DNA of 64,000 nucleotides. It comes from Terramyces sp. JEL0728 (Eukaryota; Chytridiomycota; Chytridiomycetes; Rhizophydiales; Terramycetaceae). The stretch is from assembly GCA_027603945.1 (NCBI GenBank), contig JADIIU010000002.1, positions 310,001 through 374,000 on the forward strand, read 5' to 3'. The notes below the pieces were generated by a model that saw nothing but the letters and a program-made list of their open reading frames with translations, was not told the DNA's origin and did not search any database. Positions 23,843 to 33,955 of the stretch are shown here, piece after piece. The translations under genes and the position numbers were made by a program. Numbering within the stretch: position 1 is the first letter of the stretch; each line of letters opens with the position of its first letter.

Positions 23843-24361
23843 TTATTCAAGTAAAAGCACAGAAAGATATTCAATGGTAGAAACACACACACTATACAAG
23901 TAATCAATAACCGCTGCTAGGGAACCAACGATCGAATACCCTAGCTGATGAATGATGGGGATTTGCAGCAAATTCGAATTCAGAAACTCCAACAAGAATA
24001 TTTTAATACCATGTAACCACTGTAAAAAAGCCAGGGTCAATTCCGGATTGTTTTTGAGTATTTCAGCATTAGCAAAATTGATAAAGCTGGCGCCAGTTTG
24101 TTCTGCGATAAAGAGTGCAAGTTTACTGGTGAATTGCATTTCCACATGCTTGGTCTTGTCGGAAAATTGAGCGATTGTGGAATTGTAAAGGCTGATTGCT
24201 ATTCCCATCAAACCAAACGAGTGTTGCATTGAGCAGAGGAACAAGACAAATGATGACACGAATATCATTGTACTCAGCGCGTGTTCCAACTGATTGATCT
24301 GCGGGGTATTTTTTGGCTGAGCAGCGGGCCAGTCTTCAAGATCAAATCTTCTGTTTCTCAT
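23843..24361 (-). CDS. Hypothetical membrane protein
   Basis: 172 residues, single exon from an ATG. A polar N-terminus (RNRRFDLEDWPAAQPKNTPQ) is followed by a hydrophobic helix (MIFVSSFVLFLCSMQHSFG) and two further hydrophobic stretches near the C-terminus. The spacing would fit a small ER or lipid-droplet protein, but I do not recognise a family. The amino-acid composition and defined ATG make it more likely a gene than a chance frame. Confidence 0.5.
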   Translation of the reverse strand: MRNRRFDLEDWPAAQPKNTPQINQLEHALSTMIFVSSFVLFLCSMQHSFGLMGIAISLYNSTIAQFSDKTKHVEMQFTSKLALFIAEQTGASFINFANAEILKNNPELTLAFLQWLHGIKIFLLEFLNSNLLQIPIIHQLGYSIVGSLAAVIDYLYSVCVSTIEYLSVLLLE

Positions 24362-24740
24362 TGAATGATTGAAAGTCGTTGGAATTTATGCAAAGCTGTA
24401 AATGTCAATTTCACACGGTATAAAATTGACTGCAGTTCAACTCGGAAAGAACCATATTGAATAGATCTTGTTAGATTGTATCCCTTATTCGGTTAAATGT
24501 TCTTGTGGAACTTGTGTGCAAGTCAGGTGACTACTTTTAGATCAAACCCAAGCAACTGCTTGCCATTCAAAAATATAAACTATTCAATTAGATCCGCACT
24601 GTTCATTTATACTGAAATGCCACACTAATATCTCCGCTTCCTGTTGTTTTGATTAATGAATTTGATAAAAACCTATATCACGTGGGATTATGAAACTCAA
24701 ATGGGGAAATTTCCAACTTTACTCGCAAGACCAGAACTGA
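24362..24740. other. Divergent intergenic region
   Basis: 379 bp between the hypothetical membrane protein (minus) and the monooxygenase gene (plus). It must contain both promoters. No repeat, RNA gene or coding signal seen. Confidence 0.4.
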
Positions 24741-26444
24741 ATGTCCAAACGAGTTGCAATTATTGGAGCAGGACCGTCTGGGTTATGTGCAATTAAACAG
24801 TGTCTAGAAGAGGGACTGGTACCAGTATGCTTTGAAGCATCGCCTGGAATAGGAGGATTATGGCAGTCATCAACCGAAGAAACAAATTCTTCAGTTTATC
24901 ATTCAACGGTAGTGAATACCTCCAAACAAATGATGTCCTATTCCGACTTTCCAATTCCAGAAGACTGGCCAAATTTCTTGCCTCACACAATGGTCCACGA
25001 CTATTTGGAAATGTATGCTCACAAATTCAAACTGGGGCCATATATCAAATTTAATAGAAGAGTCCAGTCAATCAAGCCAGTTATCAAGGATGGAGTGGAG
25101 ACTGACAGCTGGGAAATTATATATAAAAAGAGAGAAAGACGGGGAAGACAGAGTAGACCAACTTCGCCGGCAAGCAGACCAATGTCGCCAGAAGCTAGAA
25201 TGGTTTCCCCGACTAGAAACGGCGAATCATCAAATTCAATCGACACTATTGGTATTCAATTTCCTTTACGTAAATCGGAAGATAGCGGTTATTCAGATGA
25301 TTCCATCGAAGTAAAGAAAAAGTCGAATTTGAAAAAGGATACATTTGATTACGTGCTTGTTTGTACTGGCCACCACTGGTCGCCAAAAATGCCAGAATTT
25401 GAAGGAATGAAGGATTTTAAAGGGCCAATGATCCACTCTAGCGCATACAAAGTGTAATTCTGTTTTAATTCTAGACCCTATCCATTCAAAGATGAAAGAG
25501 TGTTGATTGTTGGAGTGGGTAACTCTGGCATTGATATCTCTTCTGAATTGGCGAGCCATGCCTCGTCAGTTCTTTTAAGTTCAAGATCTGGGACTTGGAT
25601 TGCACCTAGAGTGACCTTATTTGGCTTGCCCACCGATCAACTATCTACTAGGGCTGCTAATTCATTACCGAGACCGTTGCTGAATTTTGCGCTGGAAAGC
25701 CTGATGACTTTGCATCATGGTGATTTGGAAAAATACAAACTTAAGCCTAAACACGGCTTCTTGGAACAAACACCTGTAGTTGGGTCTCAAGTATTGGAGC
25801 ATATCGAAACTGGAAAGATCAGTGTGCGTTCAAACGTCAAAAAGTTTACTGCAAACACTGTTGAATTCACTGATGGCACAAAAGATGAAATAGATGCGGT
25901 AATATTTTGCACAGGATATCTGATTGAAAACCCATTCCTTGATCCTTCAATCACGGGGCAACAAGACTCTAGCAGCAACATTGTCAAGTTATACAAGCAT
26001 ATATTCCCTACCAATGCAAAGAACCTAGCGTTTGTTGGAATGGTTCAACCTATCGGATCTATATTACCAGTTGCTGAAATGCAATCTCGTTGGGCTACCC
26101 GTGTCTTTTCTGGCAAGTGCAAGTTGCCACCATTAAAGCAAATGCGTGATGAAACTGACTTGGACTGGATTGACCATTTAAAAACCTTTGTACCAAGAGA
26201 AAGAATGACCATTGCTGTGAATACTGTACCATACATGGACTTGATTGCCCAAAAAATTGACGTGCTTCCCGATTTATGGAAACTCTGGAAGACAAACTGG
26301 CGGTTAGCAGCCAATGTCACGTTTGGTCCGACTATCAGCAGCCATTACCGATTAGCAGGACCAGGCAGCTGCCCAGAAGTAGCTGAAAGGATAATCAATG
26401 ACGCCTGCATCGGTCTTGATTATAAAAAGCACATTAAAAAGTAA
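24741..26444 (+). CDS. Flavin-containing monooxygenase (FMO)
   Basis: Exons 24741-25453 and 25475-26444 with a 21-nt intron give 560 residues. The FAD motif GAGPSG is at 9-14. The FMO signature FKGPMIHSSAYK ends exactly at the intron, and the NADPH motif GVGNSG follows at about 251-256. CTGY in the C-terminal half is also typical. A Ser/Pro-rich insert at about 138-205 (RPTSPASRPMSPEARMVSPT) is not part of the standard fold and may be a phosphorylated loop. The enzyme should oxygenate soft nucleophiles (N or S) using NADPH and O2; its substrate is unknown. Confidence 0.93.
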
Positions 26445-26501
26445 TTGGTGACTGTTATTTCAATAAATATATTTTTAGTTTTACTTTTTTGAAATCTAGA
26501 A

Positions 26502-27318
26502 ATGTTCAAATTGGCTTTTCACTTTCTATTAGCAGGATTAAAGGCTGATGTACACAGGGATTTATATTCGCAGCAACACAGGATACTAGTCGGGACGGCG
26601 CCGATACACAATGCCGATGTGATTTTGCCATTCAAAGGAACCTATGTGCACTGCAAAATACCTTCAACAATACCCGAACCTGAAAACCCACTAGACAAAG
26701 CCTTTCTGCTAGATTCTGCGATACAAGTGATAGACGAAATCAAAGACTGCATGGAGCATAATAACGGCGATTTCATTTATTCAATTTGCCCAAAAAAAGA
26801 TATTGTTCAACGCTTTTCAACTGATTTGCGAGATTCTGAAGGACTAACTGACCTGGAATGGAAAATCATTAAAAACATACGATACAAACTTGGCACTTTT
26901 TCCGTAATTCCGCCAACCAATGTTCCGTATTTCAACTTGCACAAACCAGCTGGGTCTTACTTAAGTGCCGGGATAGATGGAACGTTTAGGTTAAAGCAGT
27001 TATGGGGATCGGGGGATATCTGTGAAGAAGTTGCGCAAAAGAGACAGATAATTATAACAGTAACTTTTTCTAATTCAGTTCTCGTGCGGGCCTGCTTTAA
27101 AAGTCATGTCTGTGAATGAATATTCAATTTGTCTGTACACGATGCATATCAAGATCCCGCAACTGTGTGAAATTGAAGGGTTTGCACAGAGAGAAATTTC
27201 AGGTTCTGGGAATATAGAGTGCTATGTGGACAAGGCTGTCTTGGATTCACTTGACCCTGTAGAATTGAAACGGTGGAGACTCGATGGCATTAAAGAAAAC
27301 TTTGTATTGTTTAGCTAA
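26502..27318 (+). CDS. Yos9/OS-9-like ERAD lectin with MRH domain
   Basis: Exons 26502-27059 and 27079-27318 with a 19-nt intron give 265 residues. A signal peptide (MFKLAFHFLLAGLKA) leads into the OS-9 N-terminal part. The MRH domain has LKQLWGSGDICEE, FSCGPALKVMSVNEYSICLY (created across the intron) and IPQLCEIEGF, with the Cys and Tyr spacing of mannose-6-phosphate-receptor homology lectins. OS-9/Yos9 reads trimmed N-glycans on misfolded ER proteins and hands them to the Hrd1 ligase. The protein is short and ends FVLFS without an HDEL-type signal. Confidence 0.82.
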
Positions 27319-27839
27319 TATAACTATTATGTGAATTTGGTTCCAGCACTTTGAGGTGCAATTTCAAGTGGATAAATCTAATGGTTGTGCATTGACAGTA
27401 AAATCATTGTGCCAAGAATAACGTATTCTTTCAGGATTTCTGAATGCGGATCAGCGGATTACAAAGAACTCTAATGACGGATTTGTGGCAATAGATGCCA
27501 ATACCTTTGTTGGGCTAGTTTGCCAAGTTAGTTACTCGCAGTGAATTTTGTTAATGGTATTCATCAAGGGACTGTGTACGACATTAAAGATGGCCATTGA
27601 CAGCATGGGGTCAATGTTCGAAACTGTGAATTTGGTTCATACAAATGGGGAATCATGATCCGTATGATCAGGGTGCCAAATCAAACCCTGATACAAAGGG
27701 GATTCTAATAATTCAAATAATCACCGAATTGCAGCGCAATTGTTGAACGACTAGGCGGATTGGGGATACCAGTGCCAGATAATTATATATCCTTTTCCTT
27801 GGCTTTCCTCCTGCAAACTGTTGGATAGAATGGGATGCC
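27319..27839 (+). pseudogene. Fragmented coding-like stretch upstream of a 7TM gene
   Basis: No long frame survives, yet several pieces read like protein: VDKSNGCALT near 27370-27397, NDGFVAIDANTFVGLVCQV (27470-27526), VNGIHQGTVYDIKDGH (27550-27597), NVRNCEFGSYKWG (27612-27650), and NHDPYDQGAKSNPDTKGIL (27651-27707). The last is in frame with the following 7TM gene but separated from it by stops at 27744 and 27780. This may be a decayed extracellular domain, or exons whose splicing I cannot resolve. No consistent set of 19-22-nt introns joins all pieces. Confidence 0.35.
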
Positions 27840-28926
27840 ATGACAGTGGCGTCAATTGATGGTATCTCATCTAATAAAAGCTGACACTTGGAGGATCCTG
27901 TCTCCAATTGCATTTAGCATGCCAACTTTAACCGTTAATCAGACGAATGTAGAAATCAATAAATTCTACAATCAACCTTGGAAGCAGTATACAGTATTGG
28001 TGGTGCTTGCCATTCAAATATTGACGTTGGTGGTATTGTTAGTTGCGCTATTCAACAAAGCTTATACTCCGTTCAAAAGTAAACAGCTGCCATACCTTTG
28101 TGCTGGATATTTTGGTGGGTTTTGCTTCACATTTGCCAACGTTCAAATCTTTCAAATAGTAGACCAGGTAGGCTGGTTTGCGGACTGTAATTTCTGGTTC
28201 TTGTGGATGCAGTTGGTATTTGGAGCGTCACTGGTTTTGATTATCTTGTCTGCCAGAATGCTGCGTCTGTATTTCCTGATTGTCTTGGCGAAGCGAGCAC
28301 AAGGAGTCAAGTTTTGGAGCCCGCTTGCGATTATGTATTTGCCATCGTGGACTTTGGCGATTTTATCGACGGTTTTCCCAAACAAGTACGAAGGAAGCCT
28401 CCCTGAAGTTACCCAATACACTATAGACAATATCCCAGGTTGTACCGTTCAAGTAGACCAGCTTTGGTTCCTCTATTCACTGTACGGTATTGTTTTGTTC
28501 CAGCTATGCTTTGTCTGGGTATTGACCATTTTGGTTTCGCGTGTCAGAATGGGTTTTAATGAATTCAAGGAGAATGTTATGATTAATAGCATCGCCACTA
28601 TCTCATTATTTGCATCATACGGTCTTGTAATTACTGGTGTGTCATTCCATATCTGGGGTAAAATCGTGTTGCTGTTCCTAAGTGTCTTGTTTGCCACAGT
28701 GTCAACCATTGGACCGCTCTTCAAAGTTACTATTGGATTGTAAGTCGCTTTTAATTCTAGTTTGAAAAACAAGGAGCTGTATTTGGTGCAATGGAAGAGA
28801 GGATTGAGAGATGAAAAGCTACCCACGGGACTCAACTATTCTGTTGGCGAAACAACGTCATCTGGCAATCAGGGTAGTATTGTAATGTCCAGCTACCGTT
28901 TAAGCAGCCAAAAATCGTATATGTAG
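27840..28926 (+). CDS. Seven-transmembrane receptor-like protein (pair member 1)
   Basis: Exons 27840-27861, 27881-28739 and 28761-28926 give 348 residues, with introns of 19 and 21 nt. The extracellular N-terminus carries glycosylation sites (NQTNVEI). Seven helices follow, with conserved loops PFKSKQLPYLC, LWFLYSLYGIV and GFNEFKENVMINSIAT, then a polar C-terminal tail (LKNKELYLVQWKRGLRDEKL). The first short exon is less certain; translation could also start at 27919. A paralogue follows directly. A ligand-sensing, G-protein-coupled role is inferred from topology only. Confidence 0.72.
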
Positions 28927-29327
28927 ACATTTTTTCAGATTGAATATTAATAAACAAATGTTATATACTTTAGAGATATTGGTTATTACAACAAAGAACT
29001 CCTTGTAATTGGAGAAACACGGCAAATCACTAGGTTTTACATGCTCTATCTGTGCAGAGTGCTTTATCTGTATTTGAGCCATTGACGACGGACCGTGCGT
29101 TCCTGTAGTTGTCATTTGACTTTGGAAAGCCTATTTGCTTTGTCATAGTAATAGAAGCTGCGGGAATAATAGAGACATGCTTCAAACAAATCAAATGGCC
29201 TTGATGTCCTTTTATCCATTAACTAACATCCTCAAGTCAATGTCAACCAGTGCCCGATGATTTTGTGCAACCAGACGAATCAGGCAAAGGCAAATCAGTA
29301 GGCTTTCTATTCCGCCAAAATAAAACT
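28927..29327. other. Intergenic region between paired 7TM genes
   Basis: About 400 bp with the polyadenylation-like AATAAA of the first 7TM gene just downstream of its stop. A minus-strand frame (28900-29115, 71 codons from an ATG) has a polar start (MTTTGTHGPSSMAQIQIK) but no recognisable family. The segment just before 29328 is open in the frame of the next gene, so that gene may start in an earlier exon. Confidence 0.35.
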
Positions 29328-30317
29328 ATGCAATACAATGCCACTAATGTTGAACTAAACTCTTTGGGAAACCTAGTGTGGAAACAGATTACACTGGGCT
29401 GCGTAATTGGGTTCATGATCTGTGCACTAGTAATCCTTCTAATTGCACTGAAAAACAAAAAGTACTTGCCGTTCAAGAGCAGGCAGCTAACGTACCTGGT
29501 AATTGCTTATTTTTCTGCCATCTGCAGCACAGTTGCCAACCTTCAGATATTCTACATTGTTGGCCAGGAAGGAATCTTTTCAATATGTATACTTTGGTTC
29601 TTATGGATGCAGCTGGTGTTTGGAGTGTGTCTTACATTGATGGTGCTTGCGTTCAGGATGCAGCGATTGTACTTTATAATCGTTCTCGCAAGACCGGCAA
29701 AGGGCTGGCGGTTCTGGATTCCTTTGTTTATTGCGTACTTTCCGATACTAGCGCTTTCTGTTTTGTCTACTATCCGACCAGGAAAATATGAAAGCACGTA
29801 TCCGTTTGTACCGCCTGATAGTACCGATGGAATACCAGGCTGTTTAGTGTTAGATTCTGAAATTTGGTTCTTGTATTCGTTGTATTTCGTTGTGATGGTT
29901 CAAGTGTCCTACGTGTGGACATTGACTTTTCTTGTTTCCAGAGTTAGAAAAGGGTTCAATGAATTCCAAGAGAACATTGTCATCAATTCGGTCGCAACTT
30001 TTAGTTTGTTTGTGTCATACGGGCTGGTGATAACCAAATTGTCGTACTATCCGTACGGTAAAGTGCTGTTGGTCTTCCTGTCAACTGTATTTTCTGTTGT
30101 AGCATCGATAGGTCCGCTGATAAAGCCAATGCTGGGATTGTAAGTCGTAATTAACATTAGTCTGTCAAACAAAGAAGATTATCTGGTAAATTGGAAATTG
30201 TCAATAATGTCTGAAGATTTACCAACTGGTCTGCGCTACAGGTCCACAACGCTAGCAGCCAGCAGCGTGAATGTATTTTATCAATCCAGTCGAAAATCTG
30301 CTGCCTCGTATCAATAA
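29328..30317 (+). CDS. Seven-transmembrane receptor-like protein (pair member 2)
   Basis: Exons 29328-30139 and 30161-30317 with a 21-nt intron give 322 residues. It is a clear paralogue of the preceding gene: NATNVELN matches NQTNVEI, PFKSRQLTYLV matches PFKSKQLPYLC, and GFNEFQENIVINSVAT matches GFNEFKENVMINSIAT. The intron sits at the same place and phase, just before FLSNKEDYLVNWK. The frame is open for 26 codons before the chosen ATG, so an upstream exon is possible. Function inferred as a membrane receptor from seven predicted helices. Confidence 0.72.
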
Positions 30318-30481
30318 TAAAGATCCTTAATGAAATCGATTCAAACTATTACGAGGCCCATCCAGCTGTTCTTTAGTACCATAGCCGCTCTGCACAACCG
30401 CTTTAGTCAAAGAAATCTTAATCGTCAATCAAATAATTTGACCGCTAGCACAAGTTTGTGCAACGTGAAAGTTTGACAAAA

Positions 30482-31792
30482 ATGCACTGGGTTTTCTACT
30501 TGATATACTTTCTGATTAAATGGACGCCAATGGCGATTCTATTTGGATATCTGTTCAAAGTATATTTCCTCCCATTAGCAATCCAAAACTTTGTCGAAAT
30601 GGTTCCATTAAACAAAGATCCGCTATTCCATTCTATCCACTTGAAGGAAATCACAGATTATGGATTCGAACTATCATTGATTAACTCTGTCAGATATTCC
30701 AAATTGCCGGTTCCATTTATTAAAGTCAAGGCGGATATTCCTTTGGTAGTCGTCTACGATCAAGGTCAAGGTGAGCTATTGGGAAAGGTAGAGCTGTCTA
30801 GCCCAGTGCATATCGATGGATTGTCGGATATAGTGCTCAAACAAACTCTAAAAGTACAGGTATGCGACTCTGTTGAAGCTTTGCAGGTATTGATCAACAA
30901 AGTGCTGATTGGTGGCCCAAGCGAAATAGGCAAAATTACCCTTCGCTTGCAGTTCACCGGTTCGTTTACATTTTTCAATATAATAGAAGTAAAAGATGTT
31001 GCTTGTGGTAAAACTATAAATATGGGCATCATGATGGAACAGAAAAAGAGGTTTAGAGAAACGAAGGAAAAGCAAGCATTGCTTAATAGGAAACTCGCAG
31101 CGGAAATGGATTATTGCCTCATGTCGAATGTACTTACAAATGATACCAGTGAAAACAAAGAGAAGCCTGCCATTGCTAAATCAAGATTTCTTCCAGAGAT
31201 ACCAACGCTATCAATCACTTCTCCGCCATTCTTGAAAGATCTCTGTCCCAATCCGCAAATCACTCCATTTGCGTATCCAGGAATATTAGGAGTCAATGCT
31301 GGATTGGATGTTGAATTTTCAAAGCCGCCTGGATTAAACTTTAATATCGGAAGAGTAAAGTTTGAGACTTTGTTGAATGGCTCCTGTGTTGCTAATTGTG
31401 TTGTCGACAGCTTATGCTTGGTACAAACGTCGAAAACAAGCAGGTTTTCCATCAAGGTCACACCAACTGCTTTATCTCATCCTATTACTGGTCCATTCAG
31501 AACTGCCAGAGGGGTTGTTTCTGGTGCTATTTCTGGAACGTACAATGGTGTGGTGTACGGGGAATGGGGTGCTGGTTCTATAGTGCTTGGAATCCGCAAG
31601 ATCCGAATTGAAAACGAGCATGGAAAAAGAGTGCTTTGGTTGAACGATTTGGTGGATAAACTGGAATTTGAACAGGATGTAGATGCCGTCAGATATGTAG
31701 GTGCCCAAGCAATCGCAAAGACAAACGACTTGTCTTTTGCCATCCAAGGTCTGGCAGTCTCGGTTCTAAGACTCTGTAGAATTATATCTTGA
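30482..31792 (+). CDS. Membrane-anchored DUF3712/LEA14-like protein
   Basis: 436 residues, single exon. One N-terminal transmembrane helix (WTPMAILFGYLFKVYF) is followed by beta-rich tandem segments of the LEA14/WHy type (VEMVPLNKDP, FELSLINSVRYSKLPVPFIK, GKITLRLQFTGSF and, in the second half, GLDVEFSKPPGLNFNIGRV). This arrangement matches fungal DUF3712 proteins, whose function is not established. A charged Lys/Glu-rich linker separates the two halves. The family assignment rests on pattern only. Confidence 0.6.
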   Translation: MHWVFYLIYFLIKWTPMAILFGYLFKVYFLPLAIQNFVEMVPLNKDPLFHSIHLKEITDYGFELSLINSVRYSKLPVPFIKVKADIPLVVVYDQGQGELLGKVELSSPVHIDGLSDIVLKQTLKVQVCDSVEALQVLINKVLIGGPSEIGKITLRLQFTGSFTFFNIIEVKDVACGKTINMGIMMEQKKRFRETKEKQALLNRKLAAEMDYCLMSNVLTNDTSENKEKPAIAKSRFLPEIPTLSITSPPFLKDLCPNPQITPFAYPGILGVNAGLDVEFSKPPGLNFNIGRVKFETLLNGSCVANCVVDSLCLVQTSKTSRFSIKVTPTALSHPITGPFRTARGVVSGAISGTYNGVVYGEWGAGSIVLGIRKIRIENEHGKRVLWLNDLVDKLEFEQDVDAVRYVGAQAIAKTNDLSFAIQGLAVSVLRLCRIIS

Positions 31793-31838
31793 ATAAAAGT
31801 TTATTTTATCTAAATATCATTCCATGGTGAAGATTGGT

Positions 31839-32573
31839 TTATTGATATAGAGATTTTGGAATGTCAGTTGGCTTAACATCGTGCCAAAGGGAAAATGGAG
31901 GAACGAGAGCTTCAGTATCCAATTCGGGCCAATTGGCTGTAATCTCTTTAATCAGGGCATTGTAGAAAGCTTGGTTGCCTTCAATATCAAAATGCAGCCC
32001 GTCCATAAAGAGTGTGTTCATCTTCAATTGATCAAATTCACAGGATGGCCCCAAAAATGCCTTCCATACATCCAAAACCGGCACTCTCAATTCATTTCCA
32101 AGCGCTAATACGGCGTTCCTGAATTTACCTGTTCGTTCCATGGTTCGATCCAATCTTCTGTTAACTCCTGAAGCGGCCCATCTTGGACCATCGATCGGAG
32201 GAGGAGTAACAAGTAATAGCCTACTATGCGGTATAATTTTCATTGAAATTTCTTTCAAATTAGCTTGAAATGCATCCAATTCAATCCCTTGATGGGAATT
32301 CAAATTTCTATCAGCTGCATCGTTGGCACCAAGAAATAGCACTGTCAGCTCTATTTTTGAGCCGTCCTTTTGGCACGAGTCTAAGATGTCGGATATCAAG
32401 TGTTTGCTCCACTCAGTATTGTATCCTGAATGGCCCCTGTTGACGATATCCAATTTACGACTGTAATAATACTGCAATGATGCGCTCCAACCTTGCATTG
32501 CAGGATCGGCTCCAAATTGAGTAATTGAATCTCCAAACAATAATACCTTGTTCAACTTTCGAGCAGTGTTCAT
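31839..32573 (-). CDS. IAH1: IAH1-like SGNH/GDSL esterase
   Basis: 244 residues, single exon. The SGNH blocks are all present: block I LLFGDSIT (Ser at 16), the Gly in NRGHSGYNTEW, block III FLGANDAAD, and block V DGLHFD. LLLVTPPPIDGPRW is typical of isoamyl-acetate-hydrolysing esterase. The yeast enzyme cleaves acetate esters; the physiological substrate here is unknown. Divergent from the RCC1-like gene, with only 11 bp between start codons. Confidence 0.9.
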   Translation of the reverse strand: MNTARKLNKVLLFGDSITQFGADPAMQGWSASLQYYYSRKLDIVNRGHSGYNTEWSKHLISDILDSCQKDGSKIELTVLFLGANDAADRNLNSHQGIELDAFQANLKEISMKIIPHSRLLLVTPPPIDGPRWAASGVNRRLDRTMERTGKFRNAVLALGNELRVPVLDVWKAFLGPSCEFDQLKMNTLFMDGLHFDIEGNQAFYNALIKEITANWPELDTEALVPPFSLWHDVKPTDIPKSLYQ

Positions 32574-32584
32574 TTTTCAAGGAA

Positions 32585-33899
32585 ATGAAAATCCAAATCT
32601 GTTCAAAACGTGGTTTGCACCATGCAAACAGGAGATTAAAACAAACTGTCAATAGCAGGCTTTATTCTGTTGCTGGCTGGGGCAATGGGCTTAGTGCTCA
32701 ATTGGGACTCGGTCAAACAGTTGATGTTGCAGCAAAACCATTACAAGTGCCGAACTTTGCAAATCTATCAGTAAAGCAATTACAATCTGGAGTTAAACAC
32801 TCAGTTGCATTGGTACATGCTGAAGGAAAAGGTAAATTGTTTACTTGGGGATCCAACGATTATTGCCAAGCTGGATATTTCTCTGAACTAGAAACCGGGG
32901 TTGGGTTATTTGACACGGAAGAGAAGCTTATTGAAGAGCCAATGCAGTTACGAGATGGAGCTGAGCTGCTGAATTTCAAGCAGATTGCAGTTGGAGACTT
33001 TCACAATTTGGCCTTGACCCAGGATGGAAAGGTCTTTGCGTGGGGTGGTGGTATTTTAGGATATGGATCGGAATTGTTTGAGATTCAAATGTTCCCAGTG
33101 AAAAAGTTGGTGGACTGTAAAGTTGACGCTGTATACGCATCTGGTAATACATCTTTGGCGGTAATAGACAATAATGGATTGAAAGAGATAATGCTATGGG
33201 GGTATTTGGACACCAGCACAAAAGGAGATGTAAAGAAATCACTGGAACCGGCACGTTTATTACTGGGAGATTGTCCATTCCAATGGCAAGAAATTAACAG
33301 TGTCGCCATAAATCAGCACAACTTGGCAATTAGCGGGACCAATATAGAAGGCAAACAAGAAGTACATGTATTTGGGTCTCTGAATAATATCACGCCAGGA
33401 TATGTACCGTATTGCCCAGAATTTCAAGTGGATGCGCCAGTTGTGGCAGACAGCGTCACTCTTCCTAGTTTGCTATCCAAAAGTATTCATGCAAAGCAGG
33501 TGCAACTATGCGACGATTTTCTGCTTATTCTTGATGGTAAATGCTCATAATGTAGATAAAGATAAAGTTACTCTTCATTCTGTTTTCGAGCCATCCCAAG
33601 AGCCGATTTCATTTGCAAAAATATCTGGTGTGGATTCTCCTATTAGCAACATGTATGTCCGCAAAAACTCTGCAATATTTTCAACACCAACTGAGGTTCT
33701 AACGTACAGTGCAATTCCACCGGTAAAGAAAGAACCAGGATCAATTCTATCTATTTTCTTTACAACAAAGGAGGAGAAAGAAATTAATCCAAGACCACTT
33801 ATTGATACCATCTTGACCACCCCTCCAGACATTCAGTACATTAATGATGCGCAAATAGTTTCGTGCGGATGGGACTTTTTCATAGTCTCAACAAATTAA
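32585..33899 (+). CDS. RCC1-repeat protein, RCC1L/Fmp25-like (probably mitochondrial)
   Basis: Exons 32585-33536 and 33556-33899 with a 19-nt intron give 431 residues. The N-terminus is basic and free of acidic residues (MKIQICSKRGLHHANRRLK), like a mitochondrial presequence. RCC1 blades follow: YSVAGWGNGLSAQLGLG, LFTWGSNDYCQAG, KQIAVGDFHNLALTQDGKVF, and a final QIVSCGWDFFIV after the intron. Relatives are RCC1L in animals (mitoribosome assembly) and yeast Fmp25. The initiator codon is 11 bp from that of the IAH1 gene, so the 5' leader must be extremely short or lie inside IAH1. Confidence 0.75.
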
Positions 33900-33955
33900 A
33901 ATAAAATTCAATTATTGTATTAAATAGCTATTCTATTTTCCTTCATATACTATAA

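Noticed and set aside
28900..29115. 71-codon minus-strand frame as a gene
   Set aside because: It overlaps the 3' end of a spliced 7TM gene, has no recognisable family, and its second half is low-complexity hydrophobic. Mentioned under the intergenic entry only.
29250..29274. 25-nt GT-AG intron at the start of the second paired 7TM gene
   Set aside because: Longer than every other intron and without a TAAY box. An upstream start remains possible but is not supported.
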